NCBI RefSeq assembly: GCF_014297575.1
Contig: NZ_CP060412.1
Coordinates: 1,240,001 to 1,304,000, forward strand
Direction of reading: 5' to 3'
Length of the DNA stretch: 64,000 nucleotides
DNA from: Dyella telluris
GTDB taxonomy: Bacteria; Pseudomonadota; Gammaproteobacteria; Xanthomonadales; Rhodanobacteraceae
Every line of letters begins with the position of its first letter. The stretch's first letter is position 1. Made by a program: the position numbers and the translations under genes. Below the pieces are notes generated by a model that was given only the letters and a program-made list of their open reading frames with translations, searched no databases and was not told where the DNA came from. Shown piece by piece: positions 1-8,589 of the stretch.

Positions 1-578
1 AGCGTGTGGCAACCGATGTCCAGAAACACGCCACCGCCGGAAATCTCCGGCCGCACATGCCACGGCAGGTTCGCCGGATCGTGGTAACGCGGGTGATGCG
101 GTTCGTACAACACCGTATTGACGATGCGCGGCTTGCCGATGGCGAGCTGGCCGAAGATCAGTTCGCGCACCTTGCGGAAGCGCGGCAGCGCGCGCCGGTA
201 ATAGGCGATGAACACCGGCACGCCAGCCTGCTTGCCGGCCTGGATGATCGCCTCGCACTCGGCATGGTCCATCGCCATCGGCTTTTCCACATAGACGGAC
301 TTGCCGGCGGCAATGCTCATCAAGGCGTAGTGCTTGTGGGTGGACGGCGGCGTGGCGACGTAGACGGCGTTGACGTCCGGGTCCGCGATCAGCTTCGCGG
401 CATCGTCGTACCAGCGCGGCACGCCATGACGCTCCGCATAATCGCGCGCCTTGTCGCCATCGCGACGCATCACCGCCACCAGCGCGGAGTTCGGTGTCTT
501 GCTGAAACCCGGGCCGCTCTTCACCTCGGTGACGTTGCCGCAACCGATGATGCCCCAGCGTACTGCTGCCGTCGTCAT
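1..578 (-). CDS. Gfo/Idh/MocA-family NAD(P)-dependent oxidoreductase, 3' end cut by window edge
   Basis: About 192 N-terminal residues are visible and the reading frame runs off the left edge. The start is an ATG whose first bases overlap the TGA of the upstream dioxygenase gene in a 4-bp ATGA, which indicates translational coupling. The translation opens with a Rossmann dinucleotide-binding motif (GIIGCGNVTE, residues 9-18) and has the family's EKP signature at residues 98-100, whose Lys is normally catalytic. A VATPPSTH segment near residue 74 is also typical. Such enzymes oxidise or reduce sugars, inositols or related polyols in the cytoplasm. The substrate cannot be read from the sequence. 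Pairing with a PhyH-type dioxygenase suggests a small catabolic or modification unit. Confidence 0.9.
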   Translation of the reverse strand, partial: MTTAAVRWGIIGCGNVTEVKSGPGFSKTPNSALVAVMRRDGDKARDYAERHGVPRWYDDAAKLIADPDVNAVYVATPPSTHKHYALMSIAAGKSVYVEKPMAMDHAECEAIIQAGKQAGVPVFIAYYRRALPRFRKVRELIFGQLAIGKPRIVNTVLYEPHHPRYHDPANLPWHVRPEISGGGVFLDIGCHT

Positions 579-1444
579 GTGGTCTTGAACTCCTGCTTGA
601 GGAACTGCTGGTGGTAGGCGTGGAACACGTTCACTTCCGGGTGACGTGCGCGCTCGACCAGATGCGCACGTAACGCCTCGCGCACGCATGGCTCTAGCGA
701 CGAAAGATAGTCGAGTGAGTATTCGGTATGGTCGAGCACGCCGAAATGCAGCGTCGGTGCGTGCTGCGTCGAATGGAACCCCAGGTGGATGGTGATGCGG
801 CGATCCTGCAGCACGCCACCCCAGCCGCGATGCACGGCGTAGTTGTTGTAGAACACCGCCTCGCCCGCCTGCACCACGATCTGCTTGCCGGCCGACAGCT
901 CGGCCGCATCCACCGGCGCGATCTTCTCGCTGGTTCCGAAGATGGCACGCTCCTGGGCATCGAGCTGGCGACGATGGCTGCCGGGCACGATCCACAGGCA
1001 GCCATCCGTGGTGAGCGGCATGTTCATCTGCACGTAGTTGTAGTGGTAGCGGTCGCTGAACCAGGTGGTGTCGATCTGTTCGTCCGGCACCTGCAGCACG
1101 TCGCGATGCCAGCCCTGCCGATAGTCGACGCCAGCCTCACCATAGAACAGCGAGGCACCGTCCACGATGATGCCCTCGCCCAGCAAGTCGCGGCACACCG
1201 CCAGGATGTCTTCGTTGCAGATGATGTCCTGGATGCCGCGAATGGCTTTCCCCGGCTGCAGGAACTGCAGGTTGCTCATGCGCTGCTGCGTCTCGCCGCG
1301 CTCGCGGCGCGCCTGGTCCACCGCACTGACATAGCGCGCGATGCTCGCGTCGTCGAGGATCCTGCGGATCAGGTAACCCTGTTCGCGGAAGAAGGCGCGC
1401 TCGGCGTCGCTCAGGGTGGTGGGTTGCGTCATGGCTGCTTGCAT
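575..1444 (-). CDS. Phytanoyl-CoA dioxygenase (PhyH)-like Fe(II)/2-oxoglutarate oxygenase
   Basis: 289 residues. It carries the 2-His-1-carboxylate iron site of the PhyH family: H113 and D115 in GWHRDV, and a distal H205 in YAVHRGWGG. R215/R216 follow as the likely 2-oxoglutarate-binding arginine. A PGSH motif at residues 154-157 is typical of the family. These cytosolic enzymes hydroxylate small organic substrates using O2 and 2-oxoglutarate. The substrate here is unknown. An alternative ATG lies four codons downstream (M5), and either start leaves the domain intact. The gene lies 30 bp downstream of ribD on the same strand and overlaps the following oxidoreductase by 4 bp, so ribD–phyH–gfo may be co-transcribed. 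Confidence 0.88.
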   Translation of the reverse strand: MQAAMTQPTTLSDAERAFFREQGYLIRRILDDASIARYVSAVDQARRERGETQQRMSNLQFLQPGKAIRGIQDIICNEDILAVCRDLLGEGIIVDGASLFYGEAGVDYRQGWHRDVLQVPDEQIDTTWFSDRYHYNYVQMNMPLTTDGCLWIVPGSHRRQLDAQERAIFGTSEKIAPVDAAELSAGKQIVVQAGEAVFYNNYAVHRGWGGVLQDRRITIHLGFHSTQHAPTLHFGVLDHTEYSLDYLSSLEPCVREALRAHLVERARHPEVNVFHAYHQQFLKQEFKTT

Positions 1445-1474
1445 CCGGACTATCAGACTCGCTCAAAATGGCCG

Positions 1475-2575
1475 TCACGCAACGGGGCGCAACTGCAGCC
1501 GCAGGTCGTCGCCCAGCACACGCCGGTCGATGGTGCGCAACTGCCATCGCGAGGCCATGTCCGATAGCGCCGGCAATCCGAGCAAGGGTTGCGCATTGTC
1601 GCCCAGCAGCACCGGGGCCACGTAGATCAGCAGTTCGTCGACCAGGCCGGCAGCGAACAGCGAGCCGCACAGACTGGGACCGGCTTCCACGTGCAGCTCG
1701 CCGATCTGGCGACGCCCCAACTCGTTCATCACCTCATGGAGATCCATCGCGCCGCCCCTCTCCGCCACCACCGCCAGTTCAACGGCCTGGAATCGCGGAT
1801 CCACCGGCGCGTACTGTTCGTTGTGCAGCACCAGGGTGGGCACCGTGCCGTCCAGCACGTGGCTGTTCGAAGGCGTGCGCAGGCGGTTGTCGAGGATTAC
1901 GCGCCAAGGCGGCGTAAACGCCTCGCCTTCAGGCAGGCGCACCGTCAGGAAAGGGTTGTCCGCAAGCACCGTGCCCGACGCGGTAAAGATTGCCGAACTG
2001 CGCGCACGCCAACGCTGCACGTCCGCACGCGCGGCTTCGCCGGTAATCCATTTCGACTCGCCGTTGGCGAGCGCGGTACGGCCGTCCAGACTCATCGCCA
2101 GCTTCACACGCACCCACGGACGACCACGCTCGATGCGGCTGAAGAAGCCGATGTTGAGTTCGCGCGCGGCATCCCGCATCAGACCGGTTTCCACGGTGAT
2201 GCCGGCATCGCGCAGCTTGCCGATGCCGCGACCGGCCACCTGGGGGAACGGGTCTTCCGATGCAATGACGACGCGCGCCACGCCTGCGGCGACCAGCGCG
2301 TCCGCGCAGGGCGGCGTGCGGCCATGGTGGGCGCAGGGCTCCAGCGTCACATACGCCGTCGCGTCCTTCGCCTTCTCACCCGCCTCCCTCAGCGCATAGA
2401 CCTCGGCATGTGGTTCACCGGCGCGCTGGTGGTAACCCGTGCCGACCACCTGCTCGCCATGGGCGATGACGCAACCGACGCGCGGATTGGGGTGAGTGGT
2501 GTACAGGCCGCGCTCCGCCAGTCGCAGGGCGTGGGCCATGTGGGTGTGGTCGATGGCGGTGAATGGGGGGGACAT
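1475..2575 (-). CDS. ribD: Bifunctional diaminohydroxyphosphoribosylaminopyrimidine deaminase / 5-amino-6-(5-phosphoribosylamino)uracil reductase
   Basis: RibD catalyses the second and third steps of riboflavin biosynthesis: deamination, then NADPH-dependent reduction of the ribosyl chain. From the chosen ATG the protein has 366 residues. The N-terminal zinc deaminase domain shows HAE (residues 56-58) and PCAHHGRTPPC with zinc ligands C81 and C90. The C-terminal reductase domain begins near residue 145 (VRVKLAMSLDGRTA). The frame stays open for 43 further codons upstream, but that stretch is a proline-rich translation of G-rich spacer DNA, so I start at 2575. An internal ATG 12 codons later is an alternative. 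In many Xanthomonadales ribD directly follows nrdR. Here a roughly 1-kb repeat element separates them, and no ribE follows within the window. Confidence 0.95.
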   Translation of the reverse strand: MSPPFTAIDHTHMAHALRLAERGLYTTHPNPRVGCVIAHGEQVVGTGYHQRAGEPHAEVYALREAGEKAKDATAYVTLEPCAHHGRTPPCADALVAAGVARVVIASEDPFPQVAGRGIGKLRDAGITVETGLMRDAARELNIGFFSRIERGRPWVRVKLAMSLDGRTALANGESKWITGEAARADVQRWRARSSAIFTASGTVLADNPFLTVRLPEGEAFTPPWRVILDNRLRTPSNSHVLDGTVPTLVLHNEQYAPVDPRFQAVELAVVAERGGAMDLHEVMNELGRRQIGELHVEAGPSLCGSLFAAGLVDELLIYVAPVLLGDNAQPLLGLPALSDMASRWQLRTIDRRVLGDDLRLQLRPVA

Positions 2576-2711
2576 GGAGGGGCGGTGGTTTGGGATGGGT
2601 GGTGGAAGTTTAGGGGATGTGGGTGAAAGGGATGGTGGGGATGAGGGTCGTGGGATTGGGGGAAAGGGGTTGGGTGAGCTGACCACCTTGACTCGACGCT
2701 TCACCCTTTGC
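2576..2711. other. G-rich spacer upstream of ribD, no gene seen
   Basis: The plus strand is a run of short GGG/TGGG blocks, and I find no credible coding region. It should hold the 5' leader of ribD if ribD has its own promoter, but I recognise no clear -10/-35 pair and no FMN riboswitch. Confidence 0.5.
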
Positions 2712-2880
2712 CGTTTTCCGGGCGAAAGGTGGGGTCCAGGGCCTTTGCTCTCGGCCTTCGGCCTCGTGCGATACCGCCAGGTTGCCGCTTACGCCGCGGA
2801 GGCGTTTCGACCTCCTGCCGGAGGCCGAGTCACTTTTCTTTTGCTGGCCCAAAAGAAAAGTAACCCAAAGAAAATGGCCT
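2712..2880 (+). repeat. Left terminal inverted repeat of element A
   Basis: It reads, in reverse complement, like the right end at 3486-3677. The shared segments are a CGTTTTCCGGGCGAAAGG palindrome, GTCCAGGGCC, GCTTACGCCGCGGAGGCG, GACCTCCTGCCGGAGGCC, and the ACTTTTCTTTTG/CAAAAGAAAAGT hairpin. The two arms are not identical: small indels separate them. Confidence 0.75.
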
Positions 2881-3164
2881 TAAAGGCTGGCAGCATGCCG
2901 ATGGGATAAGCCCGAACGGCTGAGGAACGTTGTTGCGTGGCAACCTTCGCCTCTACATAGCGGGTACTGCAAAGCGCTTCGCAACGCGCCGAAGCGGAGA
3001 GGACTTAACGCGGAGCGTCGTGCCGCTGCGCGGCACATCCTTCTGTGCCACTAGGGTGTTCACATTGAACATCACCTGTCGCTCGTCCTCTCCCGTTCGG
3101 GAGAGGACTGGGGTGAACACTGAGACGAGAAAGAAACGGGCCTCACACGGTGCGAGACACCCCT

Positions 3165-3245
3165 GTAGGAGCGCACCTTGTGCGCGACCGCAGCGCCATG
3201 GCGGTTCCGCTCCGTCAGGTTGTCGCGCACAGGGTGCGCTCCTAC
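3165..3245. repeat. GTAG-type REPIN, copy R1 (inside element A)
   Basis: Two REP sequences in opposite orientation. The left arm starts GTAGGAGCGCACC and the right arm ends GGTGCGCTCCTAC, each followed or preceded by the TGCGCGAC/GTCGCGCA half. A spacer of roughly 30 bp forms the loop. It matches seven other pairs in the window. Confidence 0.85.
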
Positions 3246-3485
3246 AGACAAGCTAAGCCGGCGCTCAACAGGCCGTCGCCCTGCGACGCGATGTGCAGCG
3301 CAGCTGCACGAGCCGTCGGCTCTTGACCTACCCTCCCCTTGAGCGGCGGTGAGGGGCGGACGACAGGCCCGCAGGGGGATCGGCAAGGATGCCGATCCCT
3401 TTTCGACAGGACATGGAAGTCCTGTCGAAAAGCCCGGCCGACCCTCACGGACTGTCCGGCTTCACCGGCCAGCGCCGCGATGGGG

Positions 3486-3677
3486 GTGCCTTTTCTTTTG
3501 GTTACTTTTCTTTGGGCAAGCAAAGAAAAGTAACCCGGCCTCCGGCAGGAGGTCGGAACGCCCGCCGCGTAGGCGGCCAGGTCGCGATAACACTAACCCC
3601 GGAGGCCAGGAGCAAAGTCACTGGATGACCCGCCCTTCGGCGGTTGAAGAGCGCCTCCTGCCTTCGCAGGAATGACG
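3486..3677 (-). repeat. Right terminal inverted repeat of element A
   Basis: This is the inverted partner of 2712-2880. Its outer tail (about 3615-3677: ACTGGATGACC, then CGGTTGAAGAGCGCC, then CCTTCGCAGGAATGACGG) also occurs alone, inverted, at about 25086-25150, so this tail is an independent repeat module. Confidence 0.75.
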
Positions 3678-3710
3678 GTGAGGAATACATAAGTCGGGGC
3701 GAGCACCCAC

Positions 3711-3746
3711 CCCTCACCCCAACCCTCTCCCCGACGGGGAGAGGGA
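3711..3746. repeat. CTCTCCCC/GGGGAGAG hairpin repeat
   Basis: CCCTCACCCCAACC is followed by the palindrome CTCTCCCCGACGGGGAGAG. The same family occurs at 10264-10300 and 10364-10397. It lies just downstream of the nrdR stop and could act as its transcription terminator, although no U-tract is present. Confidence 0.7.
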
Positions 3747-3757
3747 GTTAGGCCGCG

Positions 3758-4276
3758 TCAGGACTTCTTGCGTCTCGCGACGCTTTCACCCAGCAGCGAC
3801 AGCTGCAACGCCTCCAGCTCCGGCAGATCGCGCTCCAGCTTCTCGATCTCCTCGCGGAACGCCTGCACGTCTTCGAACTTCCGATAGACGGAAGCAAAAC
3901 GCACATACGCCACCTGGTCGAGCTTCTTCAGCTCGCGCATCACCAGCTCGCCCACCTGGCGCGACGGCACTTCGCGTTCGCCGCAGCGTCGCAGGTCGTT
4001 GACGATCTCGCGCACGGCGGTGTCCACCGAGTGGGTGGGCACCGGGCGCTTCTGCAGGGCGCGCTCAAAGCTCACGCGCAGCTTGTGCTCGTCGAACGGC
4101 TCGCGGCGTTCGCCGCTCTTCACGATGGAAGGCAGTTTGAGTTCGGCCGTTTCGAACGTGTTGAAGCGCTCGCTGCATTTCGGACACTCGCGACGACGAC
4201 GCACGGTGGCGCCGTCTTCGGTAAGGCGTGAATCGATCACGCGGGTGTCTTCGTGCTGGCAGAAGGGGCAATGCAT
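3758..4276 (-). CDS. nrdR: Transcriptional repressor NrdR
   Basis: 172 residues. NrdR is the nucleotide-sensing repressor of ribonucleotide reductase genes in bacteria. The N-terminal zinc ribbon is complete (C3, C6, C31, C34), followed by RRRRECPKC. An ATP-cone domain spans about residues 49-139 ([18 protein letters not shown] onward). Length and architecture are normal. It lies downstream of glyA on the same strand, a common arrangement in this group. The start codon sits 6 bp downstream of a 60-bp inverted repeat (4283-4342), so the ribosome-binding region (CTCCTGACC) is placed at the foot of a potential hairpin, which could influence its expression. Confidence 0.96.
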   Translation of the reverse strand: MHCPFCQHEDTRVIDSRLTEDGATVRRRRECPKCSERFNTFETAELKLPSIVKSGERREPFDEHKLRVSFERALQKRPVPTHSVDTAVREIVNDLRRCGEREVPSRQVGELVMRELKKLDQVAYVRFASVYRKFEDVQAFREEIEKLERDLPELEALQLSLLGESVARRKKS

Positions 4277-4282
4277 AAGGTC

Positions 4283-4342
4283 AGGAGTGAGAATTGAGAA
4301 GTGAGAAAACAGAGGGTTGGCTCTCTCTCACTTCTCACTCCT
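4283..4342. repeat. GAGTGAGAAGTGAG-type inverted repeat, copy 1
   Basis: The left arm AGGAGTGAGAATTGAGAAG pairs imperfectly with the right arm CACTTCTCACTCCT. It is the first of three members (others at 50347-50425 and 59198-59284), each located between two co-directional genes. It could form a stem between glyA and nrdR. Confidence 0.7.
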
Positions 4343-4361
4343 CTTCACTCGCTTCTCGCTC

Positions 4362-5615
4362 TCAGCCGTACACTGGGAACTTGTGGCACTGCGCCGTGAC
4401 CTTCTCGCGCACCGCGGCGATGACGGCGTCATCCTTCGGCGCATCGAGCACGTCGCAGATCCAGTTGGTCAGCTCGACCACGTCCGCTTCCTTGTAGCCG
4501 CGGGTGGTGACGGCGGGCGTGCCCACGCGCAGGCCGGAGGTGACGAAGGGCTTGCGGGGGTCGTTCGGCACGGCGTTCTTGTTGACGGTGATATGTGCCT
4601 TGCCCAGCGCCTCTTCCGCGTCCTTGCCGGTCACGTCGCGACCGATCATGTCCACCAGCATCAGGTGGTTTTCGGTGCCGCCGGAAACGATCTTGTAGCC
4701 GCGATCAAGGAAGGTCTTGGCCATGGCCTTGGCGTTCTTCACGACCTGGGCCTGGTAGTCCTTGAAGGCCGGTTCCAGCGCTTCCTTGAAGGCCACCGCC
4801 TTGGCGGCGATGACGTGCATCAGGGGGCCGCCCTGGATGCCCGGGAACACGATGGACTGCAGCTTCTTTTCGATCTCTTCGCCGGCATCCTTCGCCACGA
4901 TGATGCCGCCGCGCGGGCCGCGCAGGGTCTTGTGCGTGGTGGAGGTCACCACGTGTGCATGCGGCAGCGGGCTCGGATACACGCCAGCGGCCACCAGGCC
5001 GGCGACGTGTGCCATGTCCACGAACAGCAGCGCGCCGACCTTGTCGGCGATGGCGCGGAAGCGCGCCCAGTCCATCACCTGCGAATAGGCGCTGAAACCG
5101 GCCACGATCATCTTCGGCTTGTGTTCGACGGCGAGGCGCTCGACTTCGTCATAGTCGACCAGGCCCTGCTCGTTCACGCCGTACTGCACCGCGTTGAACA
5201 GCTTGCCGGAGACGTTGACCTTGGCGCCGTGGGTGAGGTGGCCACCGTGGGCCAGGCTCATGCCCAGGATGGTGTCGCCGGGGTTGAGCAGGGCGAGGTA
5301 CACGGCCTGGTTGGCCTGCGAACCGGAGTGCGGCTGCACGTTGGCGTAGGTGGCGCCGAACAGCTGCTTCAGGCGGTCGATGGCCAGCTGCTCGGCAACG
5401 TCCACGTATTCGCAGCCACCGTAGTAGCGCTTGCCCGGGTAACCCTCGGCGTACTTGTTGGTGAGCACGCTGCCCTGCGCCTCCATCACGCGGGGGCTGG
5501 CGTAGTTCTCCGAAGCGATCAGCTCGACGTGGTCTTCCTGACGGCGGGCTTCGTCGGCCATGGCCTGTGCCAGTTCATTATCGTAACCGGCGATCGTCTC
5601 GTGCTTCGGGAACAT
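4362..5615 (-). CDS. glyA: Serine hydroxymethyltransferase
   Basis: 417 residues, the usual length. This cytoplasmic PLP enzyme interconverts serine and glycine with tetrahydrofolate and is the main source of one-carbon units. The PLP lysine is K229 in [16 protein letters not shown], with the expected SENYASP near residue 35 and the [11 protein letters not shown] segment near residue 197. The start [10 protein letters not shown] is preceded by a GAGGTCAGG Shine-Dalgarno sequence. The frame remains open far upstream, but that extension reads through the opposite-strand hydrolase and tetR genes and is not coding. nrdR follows on the same strand. Confidence 0.97.
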   Translation of the reverse strand: MFPKHETIAGYDNELAQAMADEARRQEDHVELIASENYASPRVMEAQGSVLTNKYAEGYPGKRYYGGCEYVDVAEQLAIDRLKQLFGATYANVQPHSGSQANQAVYLALLNPGDTILGMSLAHGGHLTHGAKVNVSGKLFNAVQYGVNEQGLVDYDEVERLAVEHKPKMIVAGFSAYSQVMDWARFRAIADKVGALLFVDMAHVAGLVAAGVYPSPLPHAHVVTSTTHKTLRGPRGGIIVAKDAGEEIEKKLQSIVFPGIQGGPLMHVIAAKAVAFKEALEPAFKDYQAQVVKNAKAMAKTFLDRGYKIVSGGTENHLMLVDMIGRDVTGKDAEEALGKAHITVNKNAVPNDPRKPFVTSGLRVGTPAVTTRGYKEADVVELTNWICDVLDAPKDDAVIAAVREKVTAQCHKFPVYG

Positions 5616-5656
5616 CCTGACCTCGATGGGGTGGCAAGAAGGGGCTGGAACGCGAA

Positions 5657-5662
5657 ATTGTA
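5657..5662 (-). promoter_or_regulatory. Candidate -10 box for glyA
   Basis: TACAAT on the minus strand, about 42 bp upstream of the glyA ATG. The -35 region at 17 bp spacing is a poor match (TGGCCG), so this is a tentative sigma-70 promoter. Confidence 0.35.
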
Positions 5663-5759
5663 GCTGTGATGTGCTAAAGCGGCCACCTCGGGACACTTGC
5701 GGGGCTATTGCGTACAACGTACCGTACATCGCACGCAACCAAGACCACGGACCCTCGCC

Positions 5760-6827
5760 ATGCCGATCGTGCCTTCGCTGTACCGGTTCGCCCTGTTCCT
5801 CGTGCTGTTGATGCCCCTGCCCCTGCTGGCCACCGAGGTGACCGGGGTCGGCATCGCAGGCATCCGCATTCCCGACCCGGTCAGCGGCCGGGACACGGAA
5901 GGCGACGTGTTCTATCCCTCGTCCCAGCCGGTTCACGGCACCACGGCGCTGGGGCCGTACAACGTGGCGGCGACGCCAGACGCACCCGCCCTGCCCGGCG
6001 CCTGGCCGCTGGTGGTCATTTCCCATGGCAATGGCGGCAGCGACCTGGGCCACCATGACCTGGCCGCCTATCTGGCCAGCCACGGTTTCGTGGTGGCCAC
6101 ACTCAACCACCTGGGCGACTACTTCCGCGACACCAGCAAGGTCGGTCAGATCGAAGTGCTGGCGGGGCGTCCCATCCAGGTGCAGTCCACCATCACCACC
6201 GTGCTGGCCGACCCTCGATGGAAGGCGCTGATCGACCCGGATCGCATCGGCGTTGCAGGTTTCTCCGCCGGTGGCTACACCGCGCTGATGCTGGCGGGCG
6301 CCCATCCGCAATTCGACCGCTTCATCGCATTCTGCAACCGTTACCCGCAGAACAAGGACGTGTGCGGGCACCGTGCCGATTTCGAGGCCAACGCCGCCAA
6401 GCAAGGCAAGACGCTGGAGCAGATGCTCAACGACATGCAGGGGCAACTTGGCCGCTACGGCGATACGGCCGATCCGCGCGTCAAGGCCATCTTCGTCATG
6501 GCGCCGCTCAGCCTGGTCTTCGGCGAGCACGGCTTCGACCACGTGCGCATTCCGGTGTACCTGTACTACGGCCAGAACGACCGGGTGCTGCCGCCCGAAG
6601 CCAACGCCAAACACATCCAGCCGCTGATCAAGACGCTGGCCGGCGTGAAGGAAGTGCCACACGCCGATCACTGGGTGTTCCTGCCGCCCTGCTCGGCCCA
6701 GTTGCAGAAGGAAATTCCGCCGATGTGCGTCGACCCCGCCGGCGTGGACCGCGCGAAAGTGCATGCGCAGATCGACGCCGACGCGCTGGCGTTTTTCCGC
6801 AAGGCGCTGGACGTAAAGGACCACTGA
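5760..6827 (+). CDS. Secreted alpha/beta hydrolase (predicted dienelactone-hydrolase / PAF-acetylhydrolase-like)
   Basis: 355 residues from the ATG at 5760. A signal peptide is evident: [10 protein letters not shown], then a hydrophobic run ending near LLATEV around residue 25. The mature protein has an oxyanion-region SHGNGGS (residues 89-94), the nucleophile elbow GFSAGG with S169, a likely acid D274 in YYGQNDRV, and a histidine around H301/H304 (PHADHW), completing a Ser-Asp-His triad. It resembles periplasmic hydrolases of the COG4188 type; the substrate is unknown. An in-frame extension upstream exists but would hide the signal peptide. The stop lies 1 bp before a tetR gene, implying a two-gene operon whose regulator may respond to the hydrolase's substrate. 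Confidence 0.9.
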   Translation: MPIVPSLYRFALFLVLLMPLPLLATEVTGVGIAGIRIPDPVSGRDTEGDVFYPSSQPVHGTTALGPYNVAATPDAPALPGAWPLVVISHGNGGSDLGHHDLAAYLASHGFVVATLNHLGDYFRDTSKVGQIEVLAGRPIQVQSTITTVLADPRWKALIDPDRIGVAGFSAGGYTALMLAGAHPQFDRFIAFCNRYPQNKDVCGHRADFEANAAKQGKTLEQMLNDMQGQLGRYGDTADPRVKAIFVMAPLSLVFGEHGFDHVRIPVYLYYGQNDRVLPPEANAKHIQPLIKTLAGVKEVPHADHWVFLPPCSAQLQKEIPPMCVDPAGVDRAKVHAQIDADALAFFRKALDVKDH

Positions 6828-6828
6828 C

Positions 6829-7428
6829 ATGCCCCGTGCCCTGAGCGAGCAGGAAACCGAAGCCTTCCGCGAACGGCTATGCGACGCCGCCGCACGGCTA
6901 TACGTGGACGAAGGCCCGGGCGCCGTCACGCTGCGGCGACTGGCCGGCGAACTGGGCGTGGGCACCATGACGCCCTACCGCTACTTCGACAACAAGGAAG
7001 ACATCATCACGGCCGTGCGCACGCGCGGCCTGAACCGGTTTTCCGAGGCACTGGAGCGCGCACTCGATACGCCGGGCGATGGCCGCACCCGCAGCCGTGC
7101 CGTGCGCGATGCCTATATCGCCTTTGCCCGCGGCAACACCGCCACCTACCGGCTGATGTTCGAATACCCCGAAACCCGGCGTGATGACCCCGCTTACCGG
7201 CAGGCCCACGAACGCATGTGGCGCACCATCGCCGCGCATGTGGAAGTGATGATCGCCGAAGGCACGGTGGAGGCCGACGCGCCCATCCTCGGCCACCAGA
7301 TCTGGGCTGCCTTGCACGGCGCCGTGATGCTGGAAATCGCCGGCATGCTGCCCGAGGGCTTCGATGCCGCGTCGCTGCACACGCGCACCGTCAGTGCGTT
7401 GTTCGACACCGCGCGACCGACGGTCTGA
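6829..7428 (+). CDS. TetR/AcrR-family transcriptional regulator
   Basis: 199 residues. The N-terminal helix-turn-helix spans about residues 30-55 ([21 protein letters not shown] then DNKEDI), which is diagnostic of TetR repressors. The C-terminal half (about residues 75-195) resembles the TetR_C ligand-binding bundle. The ATG begins one base after the hydrolase stop, so the two are very probably co-transcribed and the repressor may be autoregulated. The ligand and operator are not evident. The gene ends just before a REPIN separating it from the convergent DUF817 gene. Confidence 0.93.
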   Translation: MPRALSEQETEAFRERLCDAAARLYVDEGPGAVTLRRLAGELGVGTMTPYRYFDNKEDIITAVRTRGLNRFSEALERALDTPGDGRTRSRAVRDAYIAFARGNTATYRLMFEYPETRRDDPAYRQAHERMWRTIAAHVEVMIAEGTVEADAPILGHQIWAALHGAVMLEIAGMLPEGFDAASLHTRTVSALFDTARPTV

Positions 7429-7439
7429 CCCGCTCTTTT

Positions 7440-7518
7440 GCAGGAGCGCACTTGTGCGCGACGAGCCCGGGCGGCAGTGGTGACGCAACCACGCGGTCGC
7501 GCACAAGTGCGCTCCTAC
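7440..7518. repeat. GTAG-type REPIN, copy R2
   Basis: The left arm starts GCAGGAGCGCAC (T to C change in the GTAG head) and the right arm ends GTGCGCTCCTAC. It fills the convergent junction between tetR and the DUF817 gene. Its CTA at 7515-7517 is the TAG stop codon of the DUF817 gene on the minus strand. Confidence 0.88.
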
Positions 7519-8330
7519 AGGGAAGAGCGTCGGCGGCGCGCCACGGCGGACACCAGCACATAGCTGATCACCATCAGCAGCAACCAGGCGCCGAGTTTGC
7601 CCAGCGGCACCATCGCCCATCCGTTCCGTTGCGTGGGATAGCGCCAGGCCGCCGCGAACGTGCCCAGGTTCTCGGCGATCCAGATGAAGGACGCCACCAG
7701 CACGAAGCCGAGCAACAGCGGCATGCGACGGTACGTGCGGCGGATGCGGAACAACACCCACGTCCGCCCGAACAACGCCGCCAGCGCGACAAACAGCAGC
7801 CAGCGCAGATCCGGCAGAAAGTGGTGCGTGAAGAAGTTCACGTAGATCGCCAGCGCCAGCCATGCGGTGGCACGGAACGGCGGATGCCGGATGAAGCGGA
7901 AGCGGAACAGCCGCCACGCCCGGGCGATATAGCTGCCGATGGCGCCGTACATGAAGCCGGTGAACAGCGGCACCCCGCCTAGGCGCAGCAGGGATGGCTC
8001 CGGATAGACCCACGAGCCCATGGCGGTCTTGAATACCTCCATGGCCGTGCCGACCAGGTGGAAGCACAAGATCACCGTGACTTCATCGCGCGTCTCCAGG
8101 CCCAGTGCGACCAGCAACACCTGCAACGCCACCGCGGCCAGCACCAGGAAGTCGTAGCGCGCCAGCGCCCCATGGGGCGGATACCAACACCAGGTGGCCA
8201 GCAGCAACGCCAGCATGCCGGTGCCGAACAGGCAGGCCCGCGCCTGTTTCACGCCAAAGCAGGCCAGTTCATGCAAGGCCACGGCCCAGTCGCCCTTTTC
8301 CCGGGCCCACCCCGCCACCATCTCATCCAT
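7515..8330 (-). CDS. DUF817 family integral membrane protein
   Basis: 271 residues from the ATG at 8330. A GTG 17 codons upstream (8381) is an alternative start, and neither has a strong Shine-Dalgarno. The protein is strongly hydrophobic with about seven membrane segments. It has conserved DUF817 stretches such as CFGVKQARACLFG, CFHLVGTAMEVFKTAMGSW, GVPLFTGFMYGAIGSYIARAW and NFFTHHFLPDLRW. The function of the family is unknown. The reading frame ends on a TAG that belongs to the GTAG head of REPIN R2, so the C-terminus (ARRRRSSL) is set by the repeat. Confidence 0.85.
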   Translation of the reverse strand: MDEMVAGWAREKGDWAVALHELACFGVKQARACLFGTGMLALLLATWCWYPPHGALARYDFLVLAAVALQVLLVALGLETRDEVTVILCFHLVGTAMEVFKTAMGSWVYPEPSLLRLGGVPLFTGFMYGAIGSYIARAWRLFRFRFIRHPPFRATAWLALAIYVNFFTHHFLPDLRWLLFVALAALFGRTWVLFRIRRTYRRMPLLLGFVLVASFIWIAENLGTFAAAWRYPTQRNGWAMVPLGKLGAWLLLMVISYVLVSAVARRRRSSL

Positions 8331-8512
8331 GGCGACCAGGGCATGCCGCCTCGTCGCCCAAACCGCGCCTGCCGTGCCCACCTGGTGTCACTCCCCCGGG
8401 AAATGGGCAGGTTGGCCGCGGCAACCGCCAGCCCGGTGACAGCACATGGCGAGGCCCGGGCAAGACCGTTGCAGGGCCCGGGCAACGTCACCGGATGGCC
8501 CCCAACAACCGC

Positions 8513-8518
8513 TATAAT
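8513..8518 (+). promoter_or_regulatory. Perfect -10 box upstream of ettA
   Basis: A consensus TATAAT on the plus strand, about 70 bp before the ettA ATG. No good -35 lies at 17 bp, so promoter strength may rest on the -10. Confidence 0.5.
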
Positions 8519-8589
8519 GAGTGGTTTACACCCACTCTGATCGCACCGCCTGCCCCTTGGCCGGCGCCGCGTACGCCGCCGGAGGCTCC

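Larger units (their letters stand above)
2712..3677. repeat. Repeat element A: 966-bp composite with long imperfect terminal inverted repeats
   Basis: This block lies between nrdR and ribD and recurs as element B at 42384-43355 with the same internal order. The outer 170-190 bp at each end are imperfect inverted copies of each other. The best-conserved part is 2808-2878 against 3488-3556, which contains GACCTCCTGCCGGAGGCC followed by nested ACTTTTCTTT/AAAGAAAAGT hairpins. Inside, in order, are a conserved block (2999-3036), a GTAG REP pair (3165-3245), a GTGCAGC-type hairpin near 3293, and two strong hairpins at 3376-3432 (GGGATCGGC/GCCGATCCC and CTTTTCGACAGGAC/GTCCTGTCGAAAAG). No transposase and no obvious target-site duplication are present. 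Several frames are open over short distances, but none looks like a protein gene. Confidence 0.85.

Noticed and set aside
2576..2704. Proline-rich N-terminal extension of RibD
   Set aside because: It is the translation of a G-rich spacer, and the deaminase fold begins just after the ATG at 2575.
3242..3717. Short frames inside elements A and B (for example one starting MRGGRQARRGIGKDADPF)
   Set aside because: They are conserved between copies, but so is the DNA in all frames, and the sequence is mostly hairpins. There is no ribosome site or domain.
5616..6968. Upstream continuation of the glyA frame
   Set aside because: It runs antisense through the hydrolase and tetR genes. glyA starts at [10 protein letters not shown] with a good ribosome site.
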